DNA from: Listeria costaricensis
Lineage (GTDB): Bacteria; Bacillota; Bacilli; Lactobacillales; Listeriaceae
Assembly (NCBI RefSeq): GCF_900183385.1
Contig: NZ_FXUT01000010.1
Coordinates: 20,413 to 84,412, forward strand
Reading direction: 5' to 3'
Length of the DNA stretch: 64,000 bases
In this document: positions 9,231 through 17,207 of the stretch, one piece after another
How positions within the stretch are numbered: position 1 is the stretch's first letter
How the letters are laid out: each line of letters begins with the position of its first letter
Made by a program: the position numbers and the translations under genes
Notes under the pieces: model-generated
What the model was told of the DNA's origin: nothing
The model's input: only the letters and a program-made list of their open reading frames with translations
Database searches by the model: none

Positions 9231-11072
9231 TTATTTTTCAGCGCTTTTTGAACGTTTTGCTGCTTTTTCACGTTCATTTTTATTCAAAATTTTCTTCCGC
9301 AAACGAATATTTTCTGGTGTTATTTCGCAATACTCATCTTCGTTCAAAAATTCGAGTGATTCTTCCAGCGAAAGATGACGTGGTTTTTTGATCACACTTG
9401 TTTGATCTTTCGTCGCCGAACGAACATTGGTCATTTGTTTAGCTTTCGTAATGTTTACCGCAATATCATTTTCACGGTTGTTTTCGCCGACAATCATGCC
9501 TTCGTAGATTTCAGTACCTGGTTCCACGAAAATCGTACCACGATCCTCGATTTGCATTGTACCGTAAGTCGTTGTTTTCCCTGTTTCCATGGAGACAAGC
9601 GCTCCGTTACGACGACCCCCTACACGACCTTGTTGAACGGGTTCATAATCCAAGAAAGTATGGTTGATAATTCCGTAACCGCGTGTCATGGATAGGAAGT
9701 CTGTTGTATAACCAATTAAGCCACGTGCTGGAACTTTGAATTGCAGACGAACTTGACCATTGCCGTCATTAATCATATTCTGCATTTCACCTTTACGTTG
9801 ACTGATTGATTCGATTACTGCGCCCATATATTCTTCTGGCGTATCGATTTGTACATCTTCCACCGGTTCGCATTTAATGCCATCGATCTCACGGATAATT
9901 ACTTCTGGTTTAGAAACTTGCAGCTCATAGCCTTCACGACGCATAGTTTCAATTAGGATCGACAGGTGGAGTTCCCCACGACCGGAAACTGTCCATGCAT
10001 CCGGTGAGTTTGTTTGTTCAACACGAAGCGACACATCTGTTTGAAGCTCAGCAAGAAGACGCTCTTCAATTTTGCGGCTGGTAACATGTTTGCCTTCACG
10101 ACCGGCAAATGGGCTGTTATTCGTTACGAATGTCATTTGCAGGGTTGGCTCGTCAATCCGCAAGACTGGGAGTGCTTCCTGATGGTCAAATGGTGTAACT
10201 GTTTCACCGACAAAGATGTCCTCCATACCGGAAAGTGCAATCAGGTCGCCCGCTTTAGCTTCTTTAATTTCGACCCGTTTCAAGCCGAAGAAACCGAACA
10301 TTTTTGTGACACGGAATTGTTTGATGCTGCCGTCAAGTTTCATTAGGGCAACGGTTTGACCAACATGCATGGTACCGCGGAAAATACGGCCGATCCCAAT
10401 ACGGCCTACATAGTCATTGTAGTCAAGAAGGGATACTTGGAATTGAAGCGGCTCGTCGCTATTGTCGACTGGTGCCGGAATATGTTCAATAATGGTATCA
10501 AGAAGCGGTGCCATTGTTTTTTCCTGATTAGCAGGATCGCTGTCTAGGCTGCTTGTTCCGTTGATTGCAGACGCATAGATAACAGGGAATTCCAATTGAT
10601 CATCATTGGCGCCAAGCTCGATGAACAGTTCCAAGACTTCATCAACCACTTCTTCTGGACGTGCAAAATCACGGTCGATTTTATTGACGACAACAATGGG
10701 TGTTAGATTTTGTTCTAATGCTTTTTTCAGTACGAAACGTGTCTGTGGCATGGTTCCTTCATAAGCGTCTACAACAAGCAGAACACCATCAACCATTTTC
10801 ATGATCCGTTCTACTTCACCGCCAAAATCGGCGTGTCCAGGAGTGTCCATGATGTTGACACGGATATCCTTATAATTGATCGCTGTATTTTTAGCTAAAA
10901 TCGTGATACCGCGTTCTCTTTCTAAATCATTGCTGTCCATCGCCCGTTCATCGATATGTTCGTTTTCACGGAATGTTCCGGACTGTTTCAAAAGCTCATC
11001 AACCAGCGTCGTTTTACCATGGTCAACGTGGGCGATAATCGCGATATTACGAATGTCTTTTCTTAAATTCAC
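9231..11072 (-). CDS. typA: Ribosome-binding translational GTPase TypA/BipA
   Basis: A 613-residue translation-factor GTPase that binds the ribosome and supports growth under stress and cold and 50S assembly. G1 (AHVDHGKT), G2 region (RERGITI), G3 ([10 protein letters not shown]) and G4 (NKIDRD) are all present, followed by EF-G-like domains and a basic C-terminal tail ([20 protein letters not shown]). The GTG start has AGGAGG nine bases upstream. A promoter with an extended -10 lies about 165 bp upstream, and the leader in between contains a strong hairpin. Length and motifs are normal for the family. Confidence 0.97.
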   Translation of the reverse strand: MNLRKDIRNIAIIAHVDHGKTTLVDELLKQSGTFRENEHIDERAMDSNDLERERGITILAKNTAINYKDIRVNIMDTPGHADFGGEVERIMKMVDGVLLVVDAYEGTMPQTRFVLKKALEQNLTPIVVVNKIDRDFARPEEVVDEVLELFIELGANDDQLEFPVIYASAINGTSSLDSDPANQEKTMAPLLDTIIEHIPAPVDNSDEPLQFQVSLLDYNDYVGRIGIGRIFRGTMHVGQTVALMKLDGSIKQFRVTKMFGFFGLKRVEIKEAKAGDLIALSGMEDIFVGETVTPFDHQEALPVLRIDEPTLQMTFVTNNSPFAGREGKHVTSRKIEERLLAELQTDVSLRVEQTNSPDAWTVSGRGELHLSILIETMRREGYELQVSKPEVIIREIDGIKCEPVEDVQIDTPEEYMGAVIESISQRKGEMQNMINDGNGQVRLQFKVPARGLIGYTTDFLSMTRGYGIINHTFLDYEPVQQGRVGGRRNGALVSMETGKTTTYGTMQIEDRGTIFVEPGTEIYEGMIVGENNRENDIAVNITKAKQMTNVRSATKDQTSVIKKPRHLSLEESLEFLNEDEYCEITPENIRLRKKILNKNEREKAAKRSKSAEK

Positions 11073-11179
11073 TTTTATTTTCCTCCTAAATAATCACTTT
11101 CCAAAGGGGCTTCCCTGCGGTTAGATCAAGTTCGTGTTGCGAAACGGCCTTGTCTGTACCTGCTTTTGAGCCCAAATAA

Positions 11180-11205
11180 AGAGGAAAATATGGTTATTTT
11201 CCTCT
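11180..11205 (-). other. Strong hairpin in the typA leader / downstream of the IMPase gene
   Basis: GAGGAAAATA (11181-11190), loop TGGT, TATTTTCCTC (11195-11204): a perfect 10-bp stem. On the minus strand it is followed by TTTATTTGGG, a weak T run. It lies 3' of the IMPase gene but also downstream of the typA promoter, so it may terminate the former and attenuate or shape the leader of the latter. Confidence 0.6.
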
Positions 11206-11237
11206 TCCCGAATCGCATCGTTTAATTCAACTTACCA

Positions 11238-11246
11238 ATTATAGCA
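11238..11246 (-). promoter_or_regulatory. Extended -10 promoter of typA
   Basis: On the minus strand TGC followed by TATAAT (11243-11238), with a poor -35 (GTGAAT) 17 bp upstream. TGN before a perfect -10 is the extended -10 arrangement. Confidence 0.55.
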
Positions 11247-11288
11247 CACCACTTTCAAAAATTCACGTCTTTTATTTTCAGAAAACGG

Positions 11289-12062
11289 TTACTTTAAATA
11301 ATTTTTCATCAGTTCGTCATAAACCTGTGGAAGTGCCACAATCGAGCTGCCTTTTTCCAACATGTCAATCTCAGTCTGATCAAGGCGTTTGACGATGCAA
11401 CCAACCTCCTCGGCAATAATTTTTCCAGCCGCCAAATCCCACGGAGCCAAATTGGCCGAAAGATAGGCACCGGCACGCCCTGTTGCAACGGCCATATATT
11501 CAAGGGAAGCTGCGCCATAAAGCCGCAATCCGCGTGAAGCCTTGATGGCCTCCCAAAGAACCGGATACTTGCGTGAAGCACTTAAATTTGCAATGAGTAG
11601 ATGATCAGCCAGTCCGGATTCCTGGCTAACTGGCGCAATTTTTTGACCGTTCACAAAGGCGCCATGCCCCTTTTTTCCAAAATACAGTTCGTCCTTTTCT
11701 ACGTCATAAATGTAGCCGAGCTGTCCGATGCCCTCTTGATAGACGGCGACAGAGATCGCAAAGCCGCGTTTTTGCGTGACAAAATTAAGTGTTCCATCAA
11801 TCGGGTCAATGATCCATACCGTTCCGTGCAAATCGCTCAGCTTGTCTGCCATTCCTTCTTCGCCAAACACCCGATGTGTGGGAAAAGCAGCACGAATCAC
11901 TTCTACAAAATAGCGTTCGGTTTCTTTATCCATATTGGTTACCAAGTCATTTCGACCTGATTTGGTATCAATCGATAGATCTGTTTGAAAGGATGCACGA
12001 ATCCTCTCAGCTGCTACATTCAGCCATTCTCTTGCTTTTTGATCGATTATTTCAAGCTCCAC
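11289..12062 (-). CDS. Inositol monophosphatase family protein
   Basis: A Mg-dependent sugar or inositol phosphatase of about 257 residues. Metal-binding motifs of the IMPase/FBPase fold are visible: GEEG, then WIIDPIDGTLNF, and near the C-terminus APWDLAAGKIIAEE. The true substrate (inositol phosphate, sugar phosphate, PAP or NADP) cannot be read from the sequence. The longest frame begins at 12092 without a good ribosome site; GTG 12062 has AAAGGGG nine bases upstream and is preferred. It is transcribed towards typA and diverges from the DUF1054 gene. Confidence 0.88.
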   Translation of the reverse strand: MELEIIDQKAREWLNVAAERIRASFQTDLSIDTKSGRNDLVTNMDKETERYFVEVIRAAFPTHRVFGEEGMADKLSDLHGTVWIIDPIDGTLNFVTQKRGFAISVAVYQEGIGQLGYIYDVEKDELYFGKKGHGAFVNGQKIAPVSQESGLADHLLIANLSASRKYPVLWEAIKASRGLRLYGAASLEYMAVATGRAGAYLSANLAPWDLAAGKIIAEEVGCIVKRLDQTEIDMLEKGSSIVALPQVYDELMKNYLK

Positions 12063-12164
12063 TTTTTCTCGCCCCTTTTTATATGAAGTCATGCTCTTAG
12101 TTTACCACAACTAGTCCAAAATAGGCACACGGGCAAGTTACTTTCTTCACTTCTTTGCTTCACG

Positions 12165-12170
12165 TATAAT
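12165..12170 (+). promoter_or_regulatory. -10 element of the DUF1054 gene
   Basis: A perfect TATAAT lies 38 bp upstream of the ATG; the -35 at 17-bp spacing (TTTCTT, 12142-12147) is weak. Confidence 0.45.
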
Positions 12171-12207
12171 GAAACTAGTTGAATTTATCCGCACAAGGAG
12201 GAGAATC

Positions 12208-12825
12208 ATGACAGCTATAAAAGGTTTTACACAAGCAGATTTTGATAGTATGGAAGTTCCTGGTCTAGAGGCGCGCATGGAAAAAATCCAAACGCATATC
12301 CAACCAAAATTCCAGACACTTGGCGCCGCACTCGCGACTTATTTAAGTGTTCAATTGGGGACGGAGATGCATTTGCATATTGCACGTCATGCTCGTCGTT
12401 CCGTTAACCCGCCAGACAGCACTTGGCTTGCTATCGCGCCTGATAAACGTGGTTATAAAAAGCACCCGCATTTTCAAGTTGGGCTTTATGATGATTATTT
12501 ATTTGTTTGGCTGGCTTTTATTTATGAAAATGAAGAGCGGAAAAAGATTGCGGACCGCTACATTGGTGAAAAAGAGGCATTTGCGCGGCTTCCAGAAGAC
12601 TTTCGAATTTCAAAAGATCATACGGTAAAAGAGACATACCCGCTTCATTCAGCAGAATTACCTAAAGCATTGGAACGTTTTCGCGATGTAAAAAAAGGAG
12701 AATTCCTGATTGGAAAAATTTTCCCGGCCGGTAGTCGTGAGATTGCGAATGGTCCGGTGCTTGAAAAGGAAGTTGAGGCGGTCTTTTCGGCGCTGCTCGA
12801 CTTTTACAAACAAGCGATAAAATAA
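12208..12825 (+). CDS. DUF1054 family (UPF0637, YktB-like) protein
   Basis: A 205-residue soluble protein of the YktB/UPF0637 family, known in Bacillus and Listeria but without an established biochemical role. Conserved-looking blocks include LHIARHARRSVNPPDSTW and KRGYKKHPHFQVGLYDDYLF. ATG 12208 follows AAGGAGG. The longer frame starting at 12169 runs through the promoter and was rejected. It is read in the same direction as corA but is separated from it by corA's own promoter. Confidence 0.85.
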   Translation: MTAIKGFTQADFDSMEVPGLEARMEKIQTHIQPKFQTLGAALATYLSVQLGTEMHLHIARHARRSVNPPDSTWLAIAPDKRGYKKHPHFQVGLYDDYLFVWLAFIYENEERKKIADRYIGEKEAFARLPEDFRISKDHTVKETYPLHSAELPKALERFRDVKKGEFLIGKIFPAGSREIANGPVLEKEVEAVFSALLDFYKQAIK

Positions 12826-12828
12826 GCA

Positions 12829-12857
12829 TGTACAAACCCCCTAAAAATGGGTATAAT
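12829..12857 (+). promoter_or_regulatory. Promoter of the corA leader
   Basis: TGTACA (12829-12834), a 17-bp spacer and a perfect TATAAT (12852-12857). The predicted transcript begins near 12864, leaving a leader of about 158 nt before corA. Confidence 0.7.
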
Positions 12858-12897
12858 GGTAGAGTTGTGGGAATGAATATGAAAGGAGTGGAAAGAT

Positions 12898-12993
12898 GTG
12901 AAAAATGCCCAGCAGACGCAAAGCGAACCGGAACCGCATCGAAGTAGGAAACTGGCTGTCCGTGCACATCTTTCTGTGCAGCTAACAGCCTGA
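12898..12993 (+). CDS. Candidate corA leader peptide (31 aa) with EPEP motif
   Basis: A GTG-started frame of 31 codons lies inside the corA leader, nine bases behind a strong AAAGGAG. The peptide begins MKNAQQTQ, then SEPEPHRSRK, and ends VQLTA. Alternating Glu-Pro followed by basic residues resembles the Salmonella MgtL leader, which starts with EPDP and senses low Mg2+ through ribosome destabilisation. The last third of the frame forms a hairpin (12954-12990). An alternative ATG frame in another phase (12873-12947) has a poorer ribosome site. Existence and function are inference; only the frame, ribosome site and motif are seen. Confidence 0.5.
   Translation: MKNAQQTQSEPEPHRSRKLAVRAHLSVQLTA
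12954..12990 (+). other. Hairpin in the corA leader
   Basis: GGCTGT (12954-12959) pairs with ACAGCC (12985-12990), and an inner TGCACA pairs with TGTGCA. There is no T run after it, so it is not a classical terminator. It lies within the last codons of the candidate leader peptide, so a translating ribosome would melt it. Confidence 0.55.
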
Positions 12994-13021
12994 CTCGTTA
13001 TTAAAAAAGGAGGTTTTAGCC

Positions 13022-13966
13022 TTGCACCAAATTTTCAAATCAAACCCAGAAGGTACATTAGAAGAACTTGATCAAGCAGAACGCAATGCTTGGATCAACA
13101 TTGTGGCACCGACTTCCGAGGAAATCAATCAACTGGCGGATGAGTACAATATTCCGCTTGAATTTCTGGAAGATCCGCTCGATAAAGATGAAAGTGCCCG
13201 GATTGAACGTGATGATGACACTGATTCTGTCCTGATTATCTGTGACTTTCCGATTGTGGATGAGGACGATATTCATTACGCTTCCTTTGAGACGATTCCA
13301 ATGGGGATAATTTTGACGAAAGATTATTTTATCACCATTTGCACGATTGACTCCTCCATTATCCAGTCCTTTATCAAACGGCGAATCAAAGGTTTTTATA
13401 CGCACATGAAGACGCGTTTCGCCTTGCAGATTCTTTATATGATTTCTACGCAGTTCTTGCGGCATTTGAAACGCTTGAACCGGCAGACAGATCTGATTGA
13501 AAAAGAACTGCATGAATCCATGAAAAACAAGCAGCTGTATGATTTGATGGGGATAGAAAAAAGTCTGGTTTATTTTGTGACCGCCCTTAAATCCAACAAG
13601 CTGGTGCTCGATAAGATGATGCGGCAAAATATTGTCAAAATGTATGAGGAAGATCAGGATCTCTTGGAAGATGTGATTATTGAAAACCGCCAAGGAATCG
13701 AAATGGCAGAAGTCCACTCGAATATTCTCAGCGGTATGATGGACGCCTATGCATCGATTATTTCCAATAACATGAATATCGTAATGAAATTCTTGACATC
13801 TTTTACCATCATTTTGACGATTCCAACGATGGTTTTCAGCTTTTATGGAATGAACGTGAAGCTGCCTTTTGAAAACCTACCACTCGCTTGGATTTTAGCA
13901 CTTGGCATGTCATTTGGGATCGCTGGACTACTAGGCTTTGTCTTTTGGCGACGTAAATTTTTCTAA
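13022..13966 (+). CDS. corA: CorA family divalent metal (Mg2+/Co2+) transporter
   Basis: A homopentameric membrane channel for Mg2+ uptake. The 314-residue product has a large N-terminal cytoplasmic alpha/beta region, a long helical stalk, and two C-terminal membrane segments. The signature YGMN ends the first (residues about 277-280, in FSFYGMNVKLPF) and a basic tail (WRRKFF) follows the second. The start is TTG 13022, seven bases behind a perfect AAAGGAGG. The preceding 158-nt leader with a small ORF is unusual for this family in Firmicutes. Metal specificity is inferred. Confidence 0.93.
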   Translation: MHQIFKSNPEGTLEELDQAERNAWINIVAPTSEEINQLADEYNIPLEFLEDPLDKDESARIERDDDTDSVLIICDFPIVDEDDIHYASFETIPMGIILTKDYFITICTIDSSIIQSFIKRRIKGFYTHMKTRFALQILYMISTQFLRHLKRLNRQTDLIEKELHESMKNKQLYDLMGIEKSLVYFVTALKSNKLVLDKMMRQNIVKMYEEDQDLLEDVIIENRQGIEMAEVHSNILSGMMDAYASIISNNMNIVMKFLTSFTIILTIPTMVFSFYGMNVKLPFENLPLAWILALGMSFGIAGLLGFVFWRRKFF

Positions 13967-14011
13967 AGAAAAAGGATCTACACGCAAATGGTTGCGGCAG
14001 ATCCTTTTTTT
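13967..14011. terminator. Bidirectional terminator after corA
   Basis: AAAGGATCT (13971-13979) pairs with AGATCCTTT (13999-14007), followed by a T run. The convergent DsbA-like gene stops just beyond it. Confidence 0.8.
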
Positions 14012-14543
14012 ATTTTGCATAGGCTTGGTTTAAAAGCGCACGCAGTTCTTCTGGTGTGATATGTTCATCAAAAATATGTTCTCCTACAATGACCGTTGGA
14101 ACAAAGACAACATTCGCTTCGCCAGCTTCCTGAATGATCGCCTGTTCAGCCTGCTCATTGTTTTGACGGGTTAAGCCCAACTTTTCTTCCATGAAAGCCG
14201 CAACCTCCTCTAACGGAAGGTTCCCCCATTCATCTTGCGTTTCATAGATTCGATCAATGGCAACTAATGTTTCAAACGGGGTCTCGTAATTCAAGTATTT
14301 ATGCGCGACATTTCCAGGCTGCAAGGATTCTTTTTCTTTATCAAACGGCTTGATAACCAGCTCGATTTTTCCTTCATCAATAAATTTCGCTAGCACGTCA
14401 CGAGAATCTTGATGCCATTTTCGGCAAAACGGACAGCGCAGATTGACAAATGATAGCACCTTTACCTTGGCTGCTTCACTTTTAGATAGATGGATGCCTA
14501 TTTCCGGCGTCACTTTTTCAGCTTTGATTTGACTGATATCCAA
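14010..14543 (-). CDS. DsbA-like thioredoxin-fold protein
   Basis: A 177-residue thioredoxin-fold protein with a CPFC redox motif (residues about 38-41, in NLRCPFCRKWH) and the cis-Pro loop FVPTVIVG about 115 residues later, the DsbA/thioredoxin_4 arrangement. No signal peptide or lipobox is visible, so it is probably cytoplasmic. That is uncommon for a disulfide oxidase and points to a reductase, isomerase or 2-hydroxychromene isomerase-like role. It lies 16 bp behind the UPF0223 gene and is probably co-transcribed with it. Confidence 0.82.
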   Translation of the reverse strand: MDISQIKAEKVTPEIGIHLSKSEAAKVKVLSFVNLRCPFCRKWHQDSRDVLAKFIDEGKIELVIKPFDKEKESLQPGNVAHKYLNYETPFETLVAIDRIYETQDEWGNLPLEEVAAFMEEKLGLTRQNNEQAEQAIIQEAGEANVVFVPTVIVGEHIFDEHITPEELRALLNQAYAK

Positions 14544-14559
14544 TTTTCTTCCTCCTTTA

Positions 14560-14832
14560 TTATGGTTTCATTTTGATACTACTGGTCGTTGCGTGTTTTA
14601 CCAGCTGCATGACTTGATAGGCAGAATAACCGCTCTCTTTCTCGAACTCCCGGCCGATTCGCTTTTCTTCCCCAATGGCTGGTACGACTTTTTTGAAAGC
14701 ACGATAGCGACGCTTGATTTCCTCCACATCGATGCCTTTTTCATAAGCTTTTTCAACTGCCTGAAAATATTGAATCACAACCGTTACTTCTTCTTTTGTC
14801 CAATCTATATCAATCGGATAGCTGTACTCCAT
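14560..14832 (-). CDS. UPF0223 family (YktA-like) protein
   Basis: A 90-residue acidic helical protein (MEYSYPIDIDWTKEEV..., RRYRAFKKVVPAIGEEKRI) that fits the UPF0223 family, which is structurally known but functionally uncharacterised. ATG 14832 has AAAGGA nine bases upstream. The longer 132-residue frame has no ribosome site and would add an implausible tail. It precedes the DsbA-like gene. Confidence 0.85.
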   Translation of the reverse strand: MEYSYPIDIDWTKEEVTVVIQYFQAVEKAYEKGIDVEEIKRRYRAFKKVVPAIGEEKRIGREFEKESGYSAYQVMQLVKHATTSSIKMKP

Positions 14833-14944
14833 CTCGTTCAGTCCTTTCCAATATTTTGATGCATGCAAGCGTTGATCTATCCCGCGTTGAATCGCATACC
14901 TGTATTTTAGCATGTTTTTTGTTGGAGTAAAAACGTTCTGTCCA

Positions 14945-14980
14945 CGAAAAAAGCACATCCACTTTTGGACATGCTTGTCT
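14945..14980 (-). terminator. Terminator of the first HHMHDT membrane gene
   Basis: Minus-strand arms AAGCATGTCC and GGATGTGCTT (one G-T pair), followed by TTTT, begin just after the stop at 14983. Confidence 0.7.
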
Positions 14981-14982
14981 TT

Positions 14983-15267
14983 TTAGGCAGCTCGATTTTT
15001 CCGCACGAAATGTGTCGCGATAAAAAAATAAATCGGTAAAAGATAGCTGACAATGATGAGTAAAATGACTTCAATGACAGATTTTTGAATATAGCCATTG
15101 GTCATTTTAATGAAGCCTGTGATGGGCGTTTCTAATATCTGGATGACGGAACGCCAAGCTCCTGTATCGTGCATATGATGGATAAAGCCTATTACGATTG
15201 CAATTGCTGTTAAAATCGTACAGAGGCCAGCTAAAATGTATGAAAACCAAAACAAGCCTTTTTTCAT
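14983..15267 (-). CDS. Small membrane protein with HHMHDT motif, copy 1
   Basis: I do not recognise the family. The 94-residue protein has an N-terminal membrane segment (about 5-28), a loop starting GFIHHMHDTGAWRSV, and a second segment (about 65-87) ending in a short basic tail. The His-rich HHMHD at the membrane edge, followed by a conserved Trp and LETPITG, is shared with the neighbouring gene (15321-15653), so the two are tandem paralogues. A metal- or haem-related role is possible from the His cluster but unsupported. It lies 53 bp downstream of copy 2. Confidence 0.72.
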   Translation of the reverse strand: MKKGLFWFSYILAGLCTILTAIAIVIGFIHHMHDTGAWRSVIQILETPITGFIKMTNGYIQKSVIEVILLIIVSYLLPIYFFIATHFVRKNRAA

Positions 15268-15320
15268 TAGGTCACCTTTATTCTTTTAAAATTTTCAGCA
15301 GCATATGTAAAAATTGTACA

Positions 15321-15653
15321 TCAATAGCTGTGCGCCTCTTCGTGATGCAGTAAATAATCCTGCTTCACAAAATGCATGCCTAGCCAAAACATAGCTGGTA
15401 GCAAATAGTTTAATACAAAAACAACCACGTAACGGAGCGCAACACTCGCGATTGGAAGCGTCCATACCGGATCGGTAAATGGTGTAGCAAGTATGCGTAG
15501 CACCGCTCGCCAGCCATCTGTATCATGCATATGATGAATAAAGCCTACGCCGAAATCCACCATGGTTATTGCAAATAAAACACCCGAAATGGTCATCAAA
15601 ATGATGAATATTGCTTTCGCTACATGCGAATGCAAGTGAATATGCCTTTCCAC
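15321..15653 (-). CDS. Small membrane protein with HHMHDT motif, copy 2
   Basis: Unrecognised family. The protein of about 110 residues has a His-rich N-terminus (ERHIHLHSHV), a membrane segment, the motif GFIHHMHDTDGWRAVLRILATP, one or two more membrane segments, and a His-rich tail (YLLHHEEAHSY). Copy 1 shares GFIHHMHDT-x-x-WR-x-V and IL-x-TP. I chose GTG 15653, six bases behind CAGGTG. A longer frame from GTG 15704 has its AGAGG only one base away, so it is less likely. No partner genes suggest a role. Confidence 0.68.
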   Translation of the reverse strand: MERHIHLHSHVAKAIFIILMTISGVLFAITMVDFGVGFIHHMHDTDGWRAVLRILATPFTDPVWTLPIASVALRYVVVFVLNYLLPAMFWLGMHFVKQDYLLHHEEAHSY

Positions 15654-15752
15654 TTTCAACACCTGGATTCTTTTAAATTTTATGAAATAAATCCTCTTTT
15701 TCACGCCTCTTTAGTTTAACATATTTATCACGAATTTTCATCCGTTTTCATA

Positions 15753-15789
15753 AAGAAAAGCCCGAGAGAATTCTGTCATTCTCTCAGGC
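15753..15789 (-). terminator. Terminator of the pdh operon
   Basis: Minus-strand arms GCCTGAGAGAAT and ATTCTCTCGGGC are followed by TTTTCTTT, 11 bp past the pdhD stop. Confidence 0.85.
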
Positions 15790-15799
15790 ATTATTTTGT

Positions 15800-17203
15800 T
15801 TAAATATGGATGGGACGTCCTAGTGCCAATTCAGCAGCTTCCATCGTTAATTCACCAAGCGATGGATGGGCATGAATCGTCAGTGCAATATCCTCCGCTG
15901 TTACGCCCGTTTCAATTGCCAGACCAATTTCTGAAATAATATCAGAAGCGTTCATACCTGCTACTTGCGCGCCTAAAACAAGGCCATCTTCTTTGCGTGT
16001 CACAAGACGAACAAAGCCTTCCGGTGCATCAAGAGATAAAGCACGACCATTGCCGCCGAATGGGAATTTCGCTGTTTTTACATTGAAACCTTCTTCTTTG
16101 GCTTGCTTTTCAGTTAGACCTACTGTTGCCAGTTCCGGATCACTAAATACCACGGCTGGCAGGGCTGTGTAGTCAATCTCTGCTTTTTCACCGGAGATTG
16201 CTTCCGCCGCCACTTTTGCTTCATAGCTTGCTTTATGGGCTAGTGGAACACCAGGCACGATGTCACCGATGGCAAAAATGTTCGATACATTCGTACGACC
16301 TTGTTTGTCCACTTCGATCAAGCCACGTTCGTTCACTTCCACGCCAGCTTGTTCCAGACCTAGTTCATCGGTATTCGGACGACGACCAACTGTTACAAGG
16401 ACATAATCCGCTTCGATTGTTTTCGTTTCACCGTTTGCTTCATAGGTTACTTTGACGCCATTTTCAGTTTCTTCGGCAGATTTCGCCAAAGCTTTTGTCA
16501 CAATTTCAACGTTTTTGTCTTTCAGGTTCCGTTTCACAAGAGAAACCATATCTTTTTCATAGGTTGGCAAGATTTCTGGGCCGCCTTCTAGGATTGTTAA
16601 TTCTGTTCCTAGATTAGCAAAGGCGCCGCCAAGTTCAGTACCAATATAACCGCCGCCAATGACAACCAGTTTCTTCGGTACTTCTTGAAGGCCAAGCGCG
16701 CCAGTAGAGCTTAGGACGCGTTTGCCATATTTGAAGCCTGGGATTTCGATTGGACGGGAACCCGTAGCCACTATCACATTGTTAAATGTATAAGTTTGAG
16801 CGGAATCGGGATGAATCACGCGCAAGGAATGATCATCTACGAAGAAAGCTTCCCCTTCCAACATTTCTACTTTATTTTTCTTGAGCAAGCCGCGCACGCC
16901 ACTTGTCAACTTGCTGACAACGCTCCCTTTCCACTCTTGTGCTTTTGTAAAGTCAAGATCTACATTGTCAGCTTTGATGCCCATGTTCTCGGAATGTTTC
17001 GCTTCTTTATAGCGGTGACCGATTGTGATGAGCGCTTTAGACGGGATACAACCAACATTTAAGCAGACTCCGCCGTAGTATTCTTTTTCAATGATCGTTA
17101 CTTTTTGGCCTAGTTGGGCAGCGCGAATCGCCGCTACATATCCGCCAGGACCGGCACCAATTACTATTGTATCTCTTTCTTCTGGAAAATCGCCTACAAC
17201 CAT
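15800..17203 (-). CDS. pdhD: Dihydrolipoamide dehydrogenase, E3 of pyruvate dehydrogenase
   Basis: FAD disulfide oxidoreductase that re-oxidises the lipoyl groups of the E2 core and makes NADH. In 467 residues I see the FAD loop [13 protein letters not shown] (13-25), the redox pair CLNVGC (Cys47 and Cys52), the NAD loop [11 protein letters not shown] near 180, FAIGDIV near 310, and the C-terminal HAHPSLGE that holds the catalytic His. Last gene of pdhABCD, only 4 bp behind pdhC. Confidence 0.97.
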   Translation of the reverse strand: MVVGDFPEERDTIVIGAGPGGYVAAIRAAQLGQKVTIIEKEYYGGVCLNVGCIPSKALITIGHRYKEAKHSENMGIKADNVDLDFTKAQEWKGSVVSKLTSGVRGLLKKNKVEMLEGEAFFVDDHSLRVIHPDSAQTYTFNNVIVATGSRPIEIPGFKYGKRVLSSTGALGLQEVPKKLVVIGGGYIGTELGGAFANLGTELTILEGGPEILPTYEKDMVSLVKRNLKDKNVEIVTKALAKSAEETENGVKVTYEANGETKTIEADYVLVTVGRRPNTDELGLEQAGVEVNERGLIEVDKQGRTNVSNIFAIGDIVPGVPLAHKASYEAKVAAEAISGEKAEIDYTALPAVVFSDPELATVGLTEKQAKEEGFNVKTAKFPFGGNGRALSLDAPEGFVRLVTRKEDGLVLGAQVAGMNASDIISEIGLAIETGVTAEDIALTIHAHPSLGELTMEAAELALGRPIHI

Positions 17204-17207
17204 TTTT

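Noticed and set aside
12873-12947. An ATG-started frame (24 codons, with CEKC in the middle) overlapping the corA leader peptide in another phase.
   Set aside because: Its ribosome site (GTGGGA) is weak and the codons carry no recognisable pattern, while the GTG frame has a strong AAAGGAG. It stays possible but was not listed as a gene.
12864-13021. M-box (magnesium riboswitch) in the corA leader.
   Set aside because: The length is similar, but I see none of the conserved M-box blocks such as GAGGCTCC, so I do not call a riboswitch.
13058-13717. A 219-residue minus-strand frame opposite corA.
   Set aside because: Antisense shadow of a clear CorA gene; no start signal or domain.
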